Shown piece by piece: positions 36,442-44,649 of a DNA stretch of 49,298 bases. Where the stretch lies: the NCBI RefSeq assembly GCF_001509485.1, contig NZ_LLZI01000270.1, forward strand, positions 1 to 49,298, read 5' to 3'. Both the position numbers and the translations under genes were made by a program. This DNA is from Streptomyces sp. NRRL F-4489. GTDB lineage: Bacteria; Actinomycetota; Actinomycetes; Streptomycetales; Streptomycetaceae. The notes beneath the pieces are model-generated. The model worked only from the letters and a program-made list of their open reading frames with translations, was not told where the DNA came from and searched no databases. The first letter of the stretch is position 1; each line of letters starts with the position of its first letter.

Positions 36442-37692
36442 ATGTCGAGCGGAGACGGCTGGCAGGGGGATGTGCTGCGCGATCTGCGGGGCGGCGCACA
36501 GCAGGGGGCGCAGGGCCCGTCCGCCCCAACGTATGGCGACCCGGCGCCCGGGCCGGGGCTTCCCGCGGAGGTCCCCCAGGGACCGGGGCCCGGTACCGCG
36601 GGTGAGGTCGGCGCGGCGCGGCAGGCCGGTCGTCCGTACCCGGTGGAGGGGCCGCAGGCGGGCAGCAATGGCGGCCGTCCCGGCTCTCCGCACCCGCACC
36701 CGCAGTCGTACGGCCAGCCGCAGGAGCAGCCCGCCCCGGCCCCGTACTCCCCGCAGACCCCGCCCGGCACCGCGTCGTCCGGCTCCCGGCCCGTGGTGGA
36801 CGAGGGGATGCCCGGCCTGCGCAAGCCGCGGCGCGGTGAGTCCTGGGCAGCGCGTGCCGCGCGCGCCCTGCGCCGTACGCTCTCCTCGTCCGCCGCCCGT
36901 GAGGTCGCCGAGGCGACCCGCACCGCCGCCGTGCTCCAGCAGCCCGTGACGACCGGCCGGCAGATCGCCGTCACCTCCATCCGGGGCGGGTCCGGCAAGT
37001 CCACCGTTGCCGCGCTGCTGGGCACCGCCTACGCGCACTACCGTCAGGATCCGGTCCTCTTCCTGGAGGCCGATCCGGCGCTGGGCTCGCTGCCGCTGCG
37101 GCTCGGTGCCCCGTCGCGGCGCTGGACGACGAGCGATATCGCGGACCTCGTGAAGCCGGACATGACGCTGCTCGACGTCACCGGTTATCTCGTCCAGCTG
37201 CCCGATAACGCGTGGTTGCTGCCCGCGAGTCTGGGGCAGATCGGCGCGATGCTGGACAGCCGGGCGTACGAGCGGGCGGTGGTGGCGCTGCGGCGCTACT
37301 TCGGGGTGATGGTCGTCGACTGCGAGACGCTGCCCGCCGAGGTCGCCCGGGTCGCGCTGGCCGCCTCCCACAGCCGGGTGCTGACCGCGCCGGCCACGCC
37401 GGAGGGCGTCAGCAGTACGTACGCCGTGCTCCAGTGGATGCGGAAGCTGCCCCGGCAGGTGATCGCCGGCACGGTCGTCGTCCTCACGGAGCTGGTCCCG
37501 CACCAAGGACTCGACCTCGACGAGGCCGCCCGGCGGATCGGGACCACGGGGGCGAGCGTCCACGTCCTGCCGTACGACCGGCACTTGGCCGCCGGCGGGC
37601 CGGTCCGTACCGAACTCCTCGCCGCCCCGACCAGGGAGGCCGCCGCGCGCATCGCCGCGGACGTCTTCCAGCTCGCCCAGACACGCCACTGA
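36442..37692 (+). CDS. EspI/MinD-like ESX-associated ATPase
   Basis: A 416-residue protein with a long Pro/Gly/Gln-rich N-terminus (1-120) and a MinD/ParA-type P-loop domain. The Walker A is SIRGGSGKSTVAALLG at about 178-193; VLFLEADPALGSLPLR is the switch region and FGVMVVDCETLP the Walker B-like strand. It resembles mycobacterial EspI (Rv3876-like), an accessory ATPase of ESX loci linked to secretion control. AGGGCAGG precedes the ATG. It lies between eccD and eccC and is absent from the island copy. Confidence 0.85.
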   Translation: MSSGDGWQGDVLRDLRGGAQQGAQGPSAPTYGDPAPGPGLPAEVPQGPGPGTAGEVGAARQAGRPYPVEGPQAGSNGGRPGSPHPHPQSYGQPQEQPAPAPYSPQTPPGTASSGSRPVVDEGMPGLRKPRRGESWAARAARALRRTLSSSAAREVAEATRTAAVLQQPVTTGRQIAVTSIRGGSGKSTVAALLGTAYAHYRQDPVLFLEADPALGSLPLRLGAPSRRWTTSDIADLVKPDMTLLDVTGYLVQLPDNAWLLPASLGQIGAMLDSRAYERAVVALRRYFGVMVVDCETLPAEVARVALAASHSRVLTAPATPEGVSSTYAVLQWMRKLPRQVIAGTVVVLTELVPHQGLDLDEAARRIGTTGASVHVLPYDRHLAAGGPVRTELLAAPTREAAARIAADVFQLAQTRH

Positions 37693-37758
37693 CCGGATGC
37701 CGGGCCCGACCGTGCGCCACGGCCGGGCCCGATGAACTGCGACTGACGGACGACGACG

Positions 37759-40700
37759 ATGAGTACCCGACTGATCCACCGACCGGCCAGGACCGTCCGG
37801 CCCCCGGCCGCCTCCGAGCCGCGCGTCATCGAGGCCCCGCCCAACCTCCCCGAGGGCAAGGCGGGCAATATCGCCATGTCGCTGCTGCCCGTCGCCGGTG
37901 TCATGTCGTCGGTGGTGATGATGACGGTGGTGCGCAACAGCCAGTTCGCCGGGCTCGGCGCGATCATCCTCCTCGTCACCGTCATCGGGTCCGCCGCCCT
38001 GGTCTTCTCGCAGCGCGGCAGGGCCCAGCGCACCCGGCGCACCCAGCGCGAGGCGTATCTGGCGTATCTGGAGGACCTGCGCGAGGAGCTCTCGGCCGAC
38101 GAGCAGCGGCGCCGGGAGCGTGCCGAGGTGCTCGACCCGCCGCCGGCCGCGCTCTACGACATCGTGCGCGATCCGGCGCGGCTGTGGGAGCGCCGGCGCG
38201 CCGACGCCGATTTCCTGCGGGTTCGGGTGGGCGCCGGCGAGATGCCGGTGCGCGAGATACAGATCGCGCAGCAGGGGTCCTCCGTCCTCACGCCGCCCGA
38301 CCGGTTCATGCTGAACGAGGCGTCGGCGCTGCGGGCCCGTTTCCGCACCGGCACGGAACTGCCGCTGACCGTCCCGCTCGACCGCGTGGGCAACGTCAGC
38401 GTCATCGGTCCGCGCGAGGACTGCCTGCGCGTCGCGCGCGCCGTGCTGGTGCAGGCCGCCGCGCTGCACGCGCCGGACGATGTGGCGATGGCGCTCGCGG
38501 TGCCCGGTGAGCGGATCGCCGAGTGGGAGTGGGCCAAGTGGCTGCCGCATCTGCTGGACGCCGAGCAGTTCGACGGGCCGGTGGCCGCGCGCCGTATCGC
38601 GCCCTCCCCTCCTCAGCTCGCCCGGCAGCTCGGTCCGGAGCTGCGGCGCCGCGCGTCCTACGCGGCCGAGGTGCGCCGCGGCTTGTCCGGTGACGACGCC
38701 CTGTCGATGACGTCCCGCTTGCTGGTGGTCGCCGACGGACACGGCGCGGACGCCGTTGAACTGCCGTGCCCGGACGAGGCGGTGGGCCTGCGGGAGATGG
38801 GAGTGACCGTGCTGCACCTGCTCGAACAGCGGGTGCAGGAGCCGGGGCAGGTCGGGGTCCGGATCACCGTGGACGGCGAGCGGGTGGTCATCGAGGACCT
38901 GCGCGGGCAGGAGCCGGCCGGCGCCCATGGCACCGTGGACGACGTCGGCCTCGCGTTCGCCGAGGGGCTGACCCGGATGCTGGCGCCGCTGCGGCTGTCC
39001 GCCGAGTCCCGGGCCGACGCGCCGCTGACCGGGCCGGTCGACTTCGCCGAGCTGCTCGGCATCGACGACGTGGCGCGGCTCGACCTCGCGCGCCTGTGGG
39101 CGCCGCGCGGCGAACGCGCCTTCCTGCGCGTCCCCATCGGCGTCAACGACGCCCGCGAACCGGTGCTGCTGGACCTGAAGGAGTCCTCGGAGCTGGGGAT
39201 GGGCCCGCACGGCCTGTGCGTCGGCGCCACGGGCTCGGGGAAGTCCGAACTGCTGCGCACCATCGTCCTCGCCCTGGCGGCCACGCACCCGCCCGAAGAC
39301 CTCGCCCTGGTCCTCGTCGACTACAAGGGCGGCGCCACCTTCGCGCCGTTCGCCGGCCTGCCGCACGTCGCCGGGGTCATCACCAACCTGGAGAACCAGG
39401 CGGGCCTGGTCGAGCGCGTCCACGCCTCGCTCGCCGGCGAGGTCAAGCGCCGCCAGCAGGTCCTCAAGGACGCCGGCAACATCGCCGACATCGGCGACTA
39501 CGCGGCCCTGCGCGCCCACGGACGGCCCGGCCTGGAGCCGCTGCCGCACCTCTTCGTCGTCATCGACGAATTCGGTGAACTGCTCACCGCCAAGCCGGAT
39601 TTCATCGACCTGTTCCTGTCCATCGGCCGCATCGGCCGCTCCATCGGCGTCCACCTGCTGCTGTCCAGCCAGCGCATCGAGGGCGGCCACCTCAAGGGCC
39701 TGGACACCTACCTCTCCTACCGGCTCGGCCTGCGCACCTTCTCCGCCGACGAATCCCGCACCGTCCTGGACACCACCGACGCCTTCCACCTGCCGCCGAT
39801 CCCCGGCTTCGGCTACCTCAAGGTCGACACCAGCCACTACGACCGCTTCAAGGCCGGCTACGTATCGGGCCCCTACCGAGGCCCCGTGCAGCGCGAGGCG
39901 GACGAGGACACGGGTCCCCTCGCCCTTCCCTACGGCACCTTCAACTCCCTTGCCACCGCCGGGAATTCGGACGAGCAGGAGCAGGCCGTACGGCGCCGGG
40001 AGATGGGGCCGACCGAGCTGGGCGTCATGGTCGGGCAGCTGACCAACGCCGCGGGTGCGGTGCGCCGCATCTGGCTGCCCCCGCTTCCCGATGCGATCGC
40101 CCTGGACACCGTCGCCGGCCCCCTGGACGTCGGTACGCGCGGTACGCAACTCGCGGGGCGCCGCGGTCCCCTTGAGATACCGCTCGGCGTGCTCGACGAC
40201 CCGACCCGGCAGTGGCAGGGCCAGTGGTACCTGGACCTCACCGTGGCGGGCGGCCACGCCGCCGTCATCGGCGGCCCCCAGTCCGGCAAGACCACCCTCC
40301 TGCGCACCCTCGTCCTCTCCCTCGCCCTCACCCACACCCCGCGCGAGGTCGGCGTCTACGGCCTCGACCTCGTCGGCGGCGGCCTCCACGCCTTGTCCGG
40401 CCTGCCACACGTGGGCGGCGTCGCGGGCCGCGCCGACCGTGAACGCGCCGCCCGTACCGTCGAAGAAGTACGCACCATGCTCGCCGCCCGCGAGGACCTC
40501 TTCCGCGAGCACGGCATCGACTCCGTCGAGCAGCTGCGCGCCCTGCACGCCGCGGGCCGGCTGCCCCAGCTCGCCTCGGCCGAGATCGTGCTCGTCATCG
40601 ACGGCTTCGGCGCGCTGCGCGACGACTTCGAGGAGCTGGACGACGGCGTCACCGACATCCTCAAGCGCGGCGGCGGCTACGGCATCCACGTCGTCGCGGG

Positions 40701-41370
40701 CATGCTCCGCTGGAACGACGCCCGCATCGCCGTCCAGTCCACCTTCGGCACCCGTATGGAACTGCGCCTGAACGACCCCGGCGAATCCAGCATCGACCAC
40801 AAACTCGCCGCCACGCTCTCCCCCGACGAGCCCGGCCGCGTCCTCACCGACCGCAAGCTCTTCGCCCAGGTGGCACTGCCCCGGACGGACGGGGTCGCCG
40901 ACACCGCGGAGCTGGGTACGGTCCTGGAGCGTACCGCCCGGACCGTCCGCGCCACCTGGAGCGGCGAGGTCGCCCAGCCGGTCCGCGTACTGCCGCACCT
41001 CCTGGAGCCCGGCCTCCTGCCGGGCCCCGCCACCGAACCCCGGCGGGTCCCGATCGGCCTGGACCAGACCGCCCTCGAACCCGTCCTCCTCGACCTGTTC
41101 GGGCACGACCAGCACCTGCTGGTCCTGGGCGACAGCGAATGCGGCAAGACGAACCTGCTGAAGACCATCGCCGGCGGCCTCATCGACCGCTACGGCGAGG
41201 ACGAGCTGGTCTTCGCCGTCATGGACCCCCGGCGGAGTCTGCGCGGGGCGATCCCCGAGGAGTTCAACGGCGGCTACGCCTACAACGCCAAGCTGTGCGC
41301 GGGCCTGGCCGCCGGCGTCGCGAGCGTCCTGCGCGCATCGTGGTCCTCGTCGACGACTACGACGTCCTGA
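37759..41370 (+). CDS. eccC: EccC, ESX FtsK/SpoIIIE-type ATPase (frameshifted)
   Basis: 1,203 residues before a premature stop. Two membrane helices lie near 40-85 (SLLPVAGVMSSVVMMTVV, GAIILLVTVIGSAALVF). Three P-loop ATPase domains follow, with Walker A motifs GATGSGKSELL (about 490), GGPQSGKTTLL (about 837) and GDSECGKTNLL (about 1124). Domain 1 keeps VLVDYKGGATF and HLFVVIDEFGELL. EccC is the motor that recognises ESX substrates. After AAGVASVL (41331) the frame changes and ends in a serine/threonine tail; the true C-terminus continues in another frame at 41334-41666. Domain 3 is therefore truncated, although domains 1 and 2 are complete. Confidence 0.88.
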   Translation: MSTRLIHRPARTVRPPAASEPRVIEAPPNLPEGKAGNIAMSLLPVAGVMSSVVMMTVVRNSQFAGLGAIILLVTVIGSAALVFSQRGRAQRTRRTQREAYLAYLEDLREELSADEQRRRERAEVLDPPPAALYDIVRDPARLWERRRADADFLRVRVGAGEMPVREIQIAQQGSSVLTPPDRFMLNEASALRARFRTGTELPLTVPLDRVGNVSVIGPREDCLRVARAVLVQAAALHAPDDVAMALAVPGERIAEWEWAKWLPHLLDAEQFDGPVAARRIAPSPPQLARQLGPELRRRASYAAEVRRGLSGDDALSMTSRLLVVADGHGADAVELPCPDEAVGLREMGVTVLHLLEQRVQEPGQVGVRITVDGERVVIEDLRGQEPAGAHGTVDDVGLAFAEGLTRMLAPLRLSAESRADAPLTGPVDFAELLGIDDVARLDLARLWAPRGERAFLRVPIGVNDAREPVLLDLKESSELGMGPHGLCVGATGSGKSELLRTIVLALAATHPPEDLALVLVDYKGGATFAPFAGLPHVAGVITNLENQAGLVERVHASLAGEVKRRQQVLKDAGNIADIGDYAALRAHGRPGLEPLPHLFVVIDEFGELLTAKPDFIDLFLSIGRIGRSIGVHLLLSSQRIEGGHLKGLDTYLSYRLGLRTFSADESRTVLDTTDAFHLPPIPGFGYLKVDTSHYDRFKAGYVSGPYRGPVQREADEDTGPLALPYGTFNSLATAGNSDEQEQAVRRREMGPTELGVMVGQLTNAAGAVRRIWLPPLPDAIALDTVAGPLDVGTRGTQLAGRRGPLEIPLGVLDDPTRQWQGQWYLDLTVAGGHAAVIGGPQSGKTTLLRTLVLSLALTHTPREVGVYGLDLVGGGLHALSGLPHVGGVAGRADRERAARTVEEVRTMLAAREDLFREHGIDSVEQLRALHAAGRLPQLASAEIVLVIDGFGALRDDFEELDDGVTDILKRGGGYGIHVVAGMLRWNDARIAVQSTFGTRMELRLNDPGESSIDHKLAATLSPDEPGRVLTDRKLFAQVALPRTDGVADTAELGTVLERTARTVRATWSGEVAQPVRVLPHLLEPGLLPGPATEPRRVPIGLDQTALEPVLLDLFGHDQHLLVLGDSECGKTNLLKTIAGGLIDRYGEDELVFAVMDPRRSLRGAIPEEFNGGYAYNAKLCAGLAAGVASVLRASWSSSTTTTS

Positions 41371-41666
41371 CCACCGCCGGCCAGGAACCTCTCGCCCCGT
41401 TCCTGCCGTACGTCCCCTCCGCCGCGGACATCGGCCTCCACTTCGTCCTCACCCGCCGTGTCGCGGGCGCCTCCCGCGGCCTCTACGAGCCCTTGGTGCA
41501 GAGCCTGCGCGAATCGGGGGCCTCGGCGCTCGTGATGTCGGGCGACCGCGGCGAGGGCCAGCTGTTCCCCGGCGTCTACGCCTCCCAGCAGCCCCCCGGC
41601 CGCGGCGTCCTCATCCGCAGGGGCCGCCCCAACCGGCTGATCCAGACCGCGTACTCCCCCTCGTGA
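41334..41666 (+). pseudogene. Out-of-frame C-terminus of eccC
   Basis: Continuation of the third EccC ATPase domain in a different frame: RIVVLVDDYDVLTTAGQEPL, DIGLHFVLTRRVAGASRG and SGDRGEGQLFPGVYASQQPP to the stop. The stretch that should link SVL to RIVV, roughly 15-20 residues in relatives, is missing, with two leftover bases. Compared with the island remnant, 32 further bases are absent here. It has no start of its own. Confidence 0.85.
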
Positions 41667-41748
41667 CGCACCGGGACCCGCCCCGCGCATGTGCGACCAC
41701 GAGGCCCACGGCAGCCATGCCACGACCGATGAAGGACCGGACGAGAAC

Positions 41749-43167
41749 ATGACCAAGGACGTCATCGCCCTCACCTCGCGCATGCCCGACCCCTGGGCCA
41801 TGCTCGCCGGCCTGCTCTCCGGGGGACCCGACAACCTCGTGGACACGGCGGGCGAAGGAGCCGTGGTGCGGCTGTGCGACGCCGAGGGCCGCCCGCTCGT
41901 CTCCGTCGAGGCGCCGCTGCTCGTCCAGGTCCAGGGCGAGGCCGAGCGCCTGCTCGGAGCCACCCCGCCGCCGGTCCCCTATTGGTGGACCGAGGCCCGC
42001 GCCACCACCGGGATCGCACACGCGGAAGAACTCGCCGGGACCTTCGCCGCCCGGCTGGCCACGCTGGCCGGCGGCTCCGCCTGGCCGCCCGAGGCCGCGC
42101 GCTCCCTGGCCGTGGTGAAGACCGAGGGGGTGACCGTCGCGTCCCCGCCCACCGCGGGGCAGCCCGCCGTCGACGTCCTCACCGACAAGGTCGCGGTGGT
42201 CATCCAGGACCGTCCGGTTCTCGCCATGACCGCCTGGCTTTCGGACGCGTTCCGCACCGCCGCCACCGCCGGGCTCGGCCTCCAGGTCGTCACCCCACCG
42301 GGAACCGCACTCTCCCCGGCGGCGCGCGACAGCCTCAGCGCCTGGCCCTCCCGCTGGGTCGTGCGGGACGAGCGCGACGGCTACTACGACGGCCTGACCG
42401 GAGCCGTACTGCGCTGGCAGGACGGCATGTTCGCCCCCGCACCGTCGGCGGAGGCGACAGCTGACGACCCGCGGACCCCGGTGGCGGCCTCCTACAAGGA
42501 GGTCACGGCTACCGGCGAGCGTCAGCTGGCCGTGACGTTCCGCACCGTCCACCCCGCCGACGAAAGCTTGGTGCTCGGTGGCGCGCTGGAGTCGATATGG
42601 CGCGAACTGACCGGTGAGCCGCCGGCCGGGTGGGGAACGGCGGAACCCGCCAATCTCCCCTGGTCACCGCGGCAGATCACCGATCTCGCCCGTGAGCGGG
42701 CGCCGGAGCCGACGTGGTTGGTGGTGGTCGGCGGCCCGGACCGGCCGGGCCTTGCCACGGTGCGGATCAGCCGTACGAAGGCGGGCGTGGAGGAACACGT
42801 CACGCTGATGTTCGGCTACGGCGCCGGCGAGGAGCCCCCCGTTGCGTCCCTGACCGGGGCCGCGGAGCTGCTCGCCACCCGGCACCACCTCCAGTCGATG
42901 CTCGTCCAGCTCCGCAAGGCCCGCCGCGACCTGGCGGTGCCGCCCCGCTTCGAGGGACCGGGCGTGCCGGTTGCGTTCGTGCTCGGCGCCGAGGAGGTCC
43001 GGCAGATGCCCGGTGACCGCGCCCGCCGCACCCCGCTCTCCCCGGCACCGGTCCCCCTCGGTCCGACGGCGCGCCCGGCGCTGTACTACCCGCTGCCGGG
43101 CAATCCGTCGGACCTGTCGGGCTGGCAGGACTTCGAACGTCTGATGCGGCATCTGAAGGGCGCGTGA
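41749..43167 (+). CDS. DUF6177 family ESX-associated protein (resident copy)
   Basis: A 472-residue protein, MTKDVIALTSRMPDPWAMLA at the start, collinear over its full length with the island copy at 9915 and differing by scattered substitutions. WTEARATTG, LRWQDGMFAPAPS and LYYPLPGNPSDLSGWQDFER are present. Placed 82 bases after eccC and 200 before the esx pair, it is a standing part of the effector-side cassette. Function is unknown. Confidence 0.85.
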   Translation: MTKDVIALTSRMPDPWAMLAGLLSGGPDNLVDTAGEGAVVRLCDAEGRPLVSVEAPLLVQVQGEAERLLGATPPPVPYWWTEARATTGIAHAEELAGTFAARLATLAGGSAWPPEAARSLAVVKTEGVTVASPPTAGQPAVDVLTDKVAVVIQDRPVLAMTAWLSDAFRTAATAGLGLQVVTPPGTALSPAARDSLSAWPSRWVVRDERDGYYDGLTGAVLRWQDGMFAPAPSAEATADDPRTPVAASYKEVTATGERQLAVTFRTVHPADESLVLGGALESIWRELTGEPPAGWGTAEPANLPWSPRQITDLARERAPEPTWLVVVGGPDRPGLATVRISRTKAGVEEHVTLMFGYGAGEEPPVASLTGAAELLATRHHLQSMLVQLRKARRDLAVPPRFEGPGVPVAFVLGAEEVRQMPGDRARRTPLSPAPVPLGPTARPALYYPLPGNPSDLSGWQDFERLMRHLKGA

Positions 43168-43267
43168 GCGGGGCCGGCCGGCCGGATGAGGGGAGGCAGC
43201 GAGGAGCAGCGACTTTGAGCCACCGTCAGCCCTTGTCAGCCCCTGGCAGCCCCTGGCAGCCAGCCAC

Positions 43268-43337
43268 TGTCACACCCTCGTCGTAGCATCGGATTGTCGA
43301 TTGCGGCGGTTACGTCGCGGTTGATAGGCATGGCCGT
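43268..43337 (+). promoter_or_regulatory. Conserved esx promoter/leader region (resident copy)
   Basis: TGTCACACCCTCGTCGTAGC at 43268-43287 and TTGATAGGCATGGCCGT at 43321-43337 match the blocks upstream of the island esx gene, at almost identical spacing. A CAGCCCCTGG microrepeat (43236-43262) sits just before. Promoter role is inferred from conservation and position; -10/-35 elements are not clear. Confidence 0.5.
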
Positions 43338-43368
43338 AGGCACGTCAGGACTGGTAGGGGGAGCTGGG

Positions 43369-43701
43369 ATGAAGTTCGACATGGGGGCGCAGACGCTCTC
43401 GACGCTGAGGTCGCAGTCGCAGGGGTCGAGTACGGAACTGGGGTCGCTGATCCATCAGCTGGTCCAGGCGGCCCAGCCGTTGGAGGGGAAGTTCAACGGC
43501 GCGGGCAAGGCGGCGTTCGATTCGTTCAAGGCGCACGCGGACGAGATCACGGCGGAGTTGAACAGCGCGCTGGCCGCGATCGTGGGCGGCCAGTCGGGCA
43601 TGGAGTCGGCGTTCGGCTCGGGCGTTCAGGAGCAGGCCGACAACGCCCGGTCGCAGATGGCGGCGGCGAACTTCGACGCGGCCCGCTTCTCCGGCCGCTG
43701 A
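43369..43701 (+). CDS. WXG100-like ESX small secreted protein (resident copy)
   Basis: A 110-residue protein nearly identical to the island copy: same LEGKFNGAGKAAFDSF centre, with F-N-G in place of W-x-G, and the same GVQEQADNARSQMAAANFDA tail. GGGGGAG precedes the ATG. It opens a cluster with the ESAT-6-like gene, DUF6507 and toxin. Likely secreted as a helical hairpin in complex with its neighbour. Confidence 0.88.
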   Translation: MKFDMGAQTLSTLRSQSQGSSTELGSLIHQLVQAAQPLEGKFNGAGKAAFDSFKAHADEITAELNSALAAIVGGQSGMESAFGSGVQEQADNARSQMAAANFDAARFSGR

Positions 43702-43750
43702 CCGGCCGGCGCGGCAGACGTCATCGGATTTTTCAACGGGGAGGATAGTG

Positions 43751-44062
43751 ATGGCTGCGGGTATGGACCGCCGCTCGTACGACTCGGGCGCGTCGGCGGA
43801 GGCGCAGGGCAACATCCAGGCGGTGATCGGACGTCTGGAGCAGGTGATCGCGGCGCGTGACGCGCAGGTCAAGCAGGCGATGGCGGACTTCACCGCGGAC
43901 GGTGTCGCGGAGGAGTACCACGCCAAGGAAATGCGCTGGAACCGCGCCTCGCAGGAGGTCAAGAACATCATCCACCTGCTGAAGACGACGCTGGAGAAGA
44001 ACGACGCGACCGCCCACCAGACGCTCGCGCGCGCGAAGTCCGCGGTCGACAACATCGGCTGA
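43751..44062 (+). CDS. Pore-forming ESAT-6 family protein (resident copy)
   Basis: A 103-residue helical protein, differing from the island copy at only about three positions (for example YHAKEMRWNRA against YHGKELRWNRA). GGGGAGG lies just upstream, with tandem GTG/ATG starts at 43748 and 43751; the ATG is chosen for spacing. The close match suggests recent exchange between the two ESX cassettes or strong selection. Confidence 0.86.
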   Translation: MAAGMDRRSYDSGASAEAQGNIQAVIGRLEQVIAARDAQVKQAMADFTADGVAEEYHAKEMRWNRASQEVKNIIHLLKTTLEKNDATAHQTLARAKSAVDNIG

Positions 44063-44196
44063 CCGGCCGCGGTGGACCGGCACGGCAAGCGCCTTCCGGG
44101 GCGCGCCGGCGGGGTGGTCGCGGCCGCCCGGGGAAGGGGCGGCGCCGCACATGACAGCTGCGGGCGGCGCGGCGGAAAGTGAGGCAGGGGGGATCC

Positions 44197-44649
44197 ATGA
44201 CGTCGTGGGATATTCAACCGCAGGGTGTGCAGGGTCAGTTGAAGGTCGTCGGCGGGCACGCCGAGGACCTGGGGGACGTGCTGAGCGGGTTGCTCGCGGA
44301 CCTGCGCGACGCCGCGCAGGCGGCGGGCACGGCCGTGCCGGGCTCACAAGCGGCCGCGTCACCGCACGGGCCCGTGATGCCGGGGCCCGCGGCGAAGGGG
44401 CCGACGGGCGCACCGGTGTGGTCGCAGACGTCGACGGGTCCGGTCGCCACCGCGCTGGCCGCGTATGCCGCGGCCCGCAAGAACGACTTCAACGCCATGG
44501 CCGAGCGCTGCCAGGCCGCCGTTCTCGGCGCGGTGAAGGCCACCAATGAGTACGTCCAGGGCGACCTGGAAGCCGCGCGGAACGCCCAGAACGCCGCCCG
44601 CGCCGTACGCCTGGACGCATTCAAGGACCTCGGGGGGAAGCAGAGATGA
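44197..44649 (+). CDS. DUF6507 family protein (resident copy)
   Basis: A 150-residue protein, MTSWDIQPQGVQGQLKVVGG at the start, equal in length to the island copy at 12351. The same HGPVMPGPAAKGPTG loop and C-terminal ATNEYVQGDLEAARNAQNAA helix are present. GGGGGGA lies 5 bases before the ATG. It overlaps the toxin start by ATGA. Its constant pairing with both toxins supports a targeting-partner role, not yet shown. Confidence 0.83.
   Translation: MTSWDIQPQGVQGQLKVVGGHAEDLGDVLSGLLADLRDAAQAAGTAVPGSQAAASPHGPVMPGPAAKGPTGAPVWSQTSTGPVATALAAYAAARKNDFNAMAERCQAAVLGAVKATNEYVQGDLEAARNAQNAARAVRLDAFKDLGGKQR

Noticed and set aside
35911..41115. A 1,734-codon open frame antisense to eccD, the ATPase gene and eccC
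   Set aside because: It mirrors three well-supported genes on the other strand and its translation has no recognisable domain. Long antisense frames are expected in GC-rich DNA.
41310..41370. Programmed ribosomal frameshift in eccC
   Set aside because: No slippery heptamer is seen, and conserved residues between the two frames are missing, so a frameshift alone would not restore the protein.
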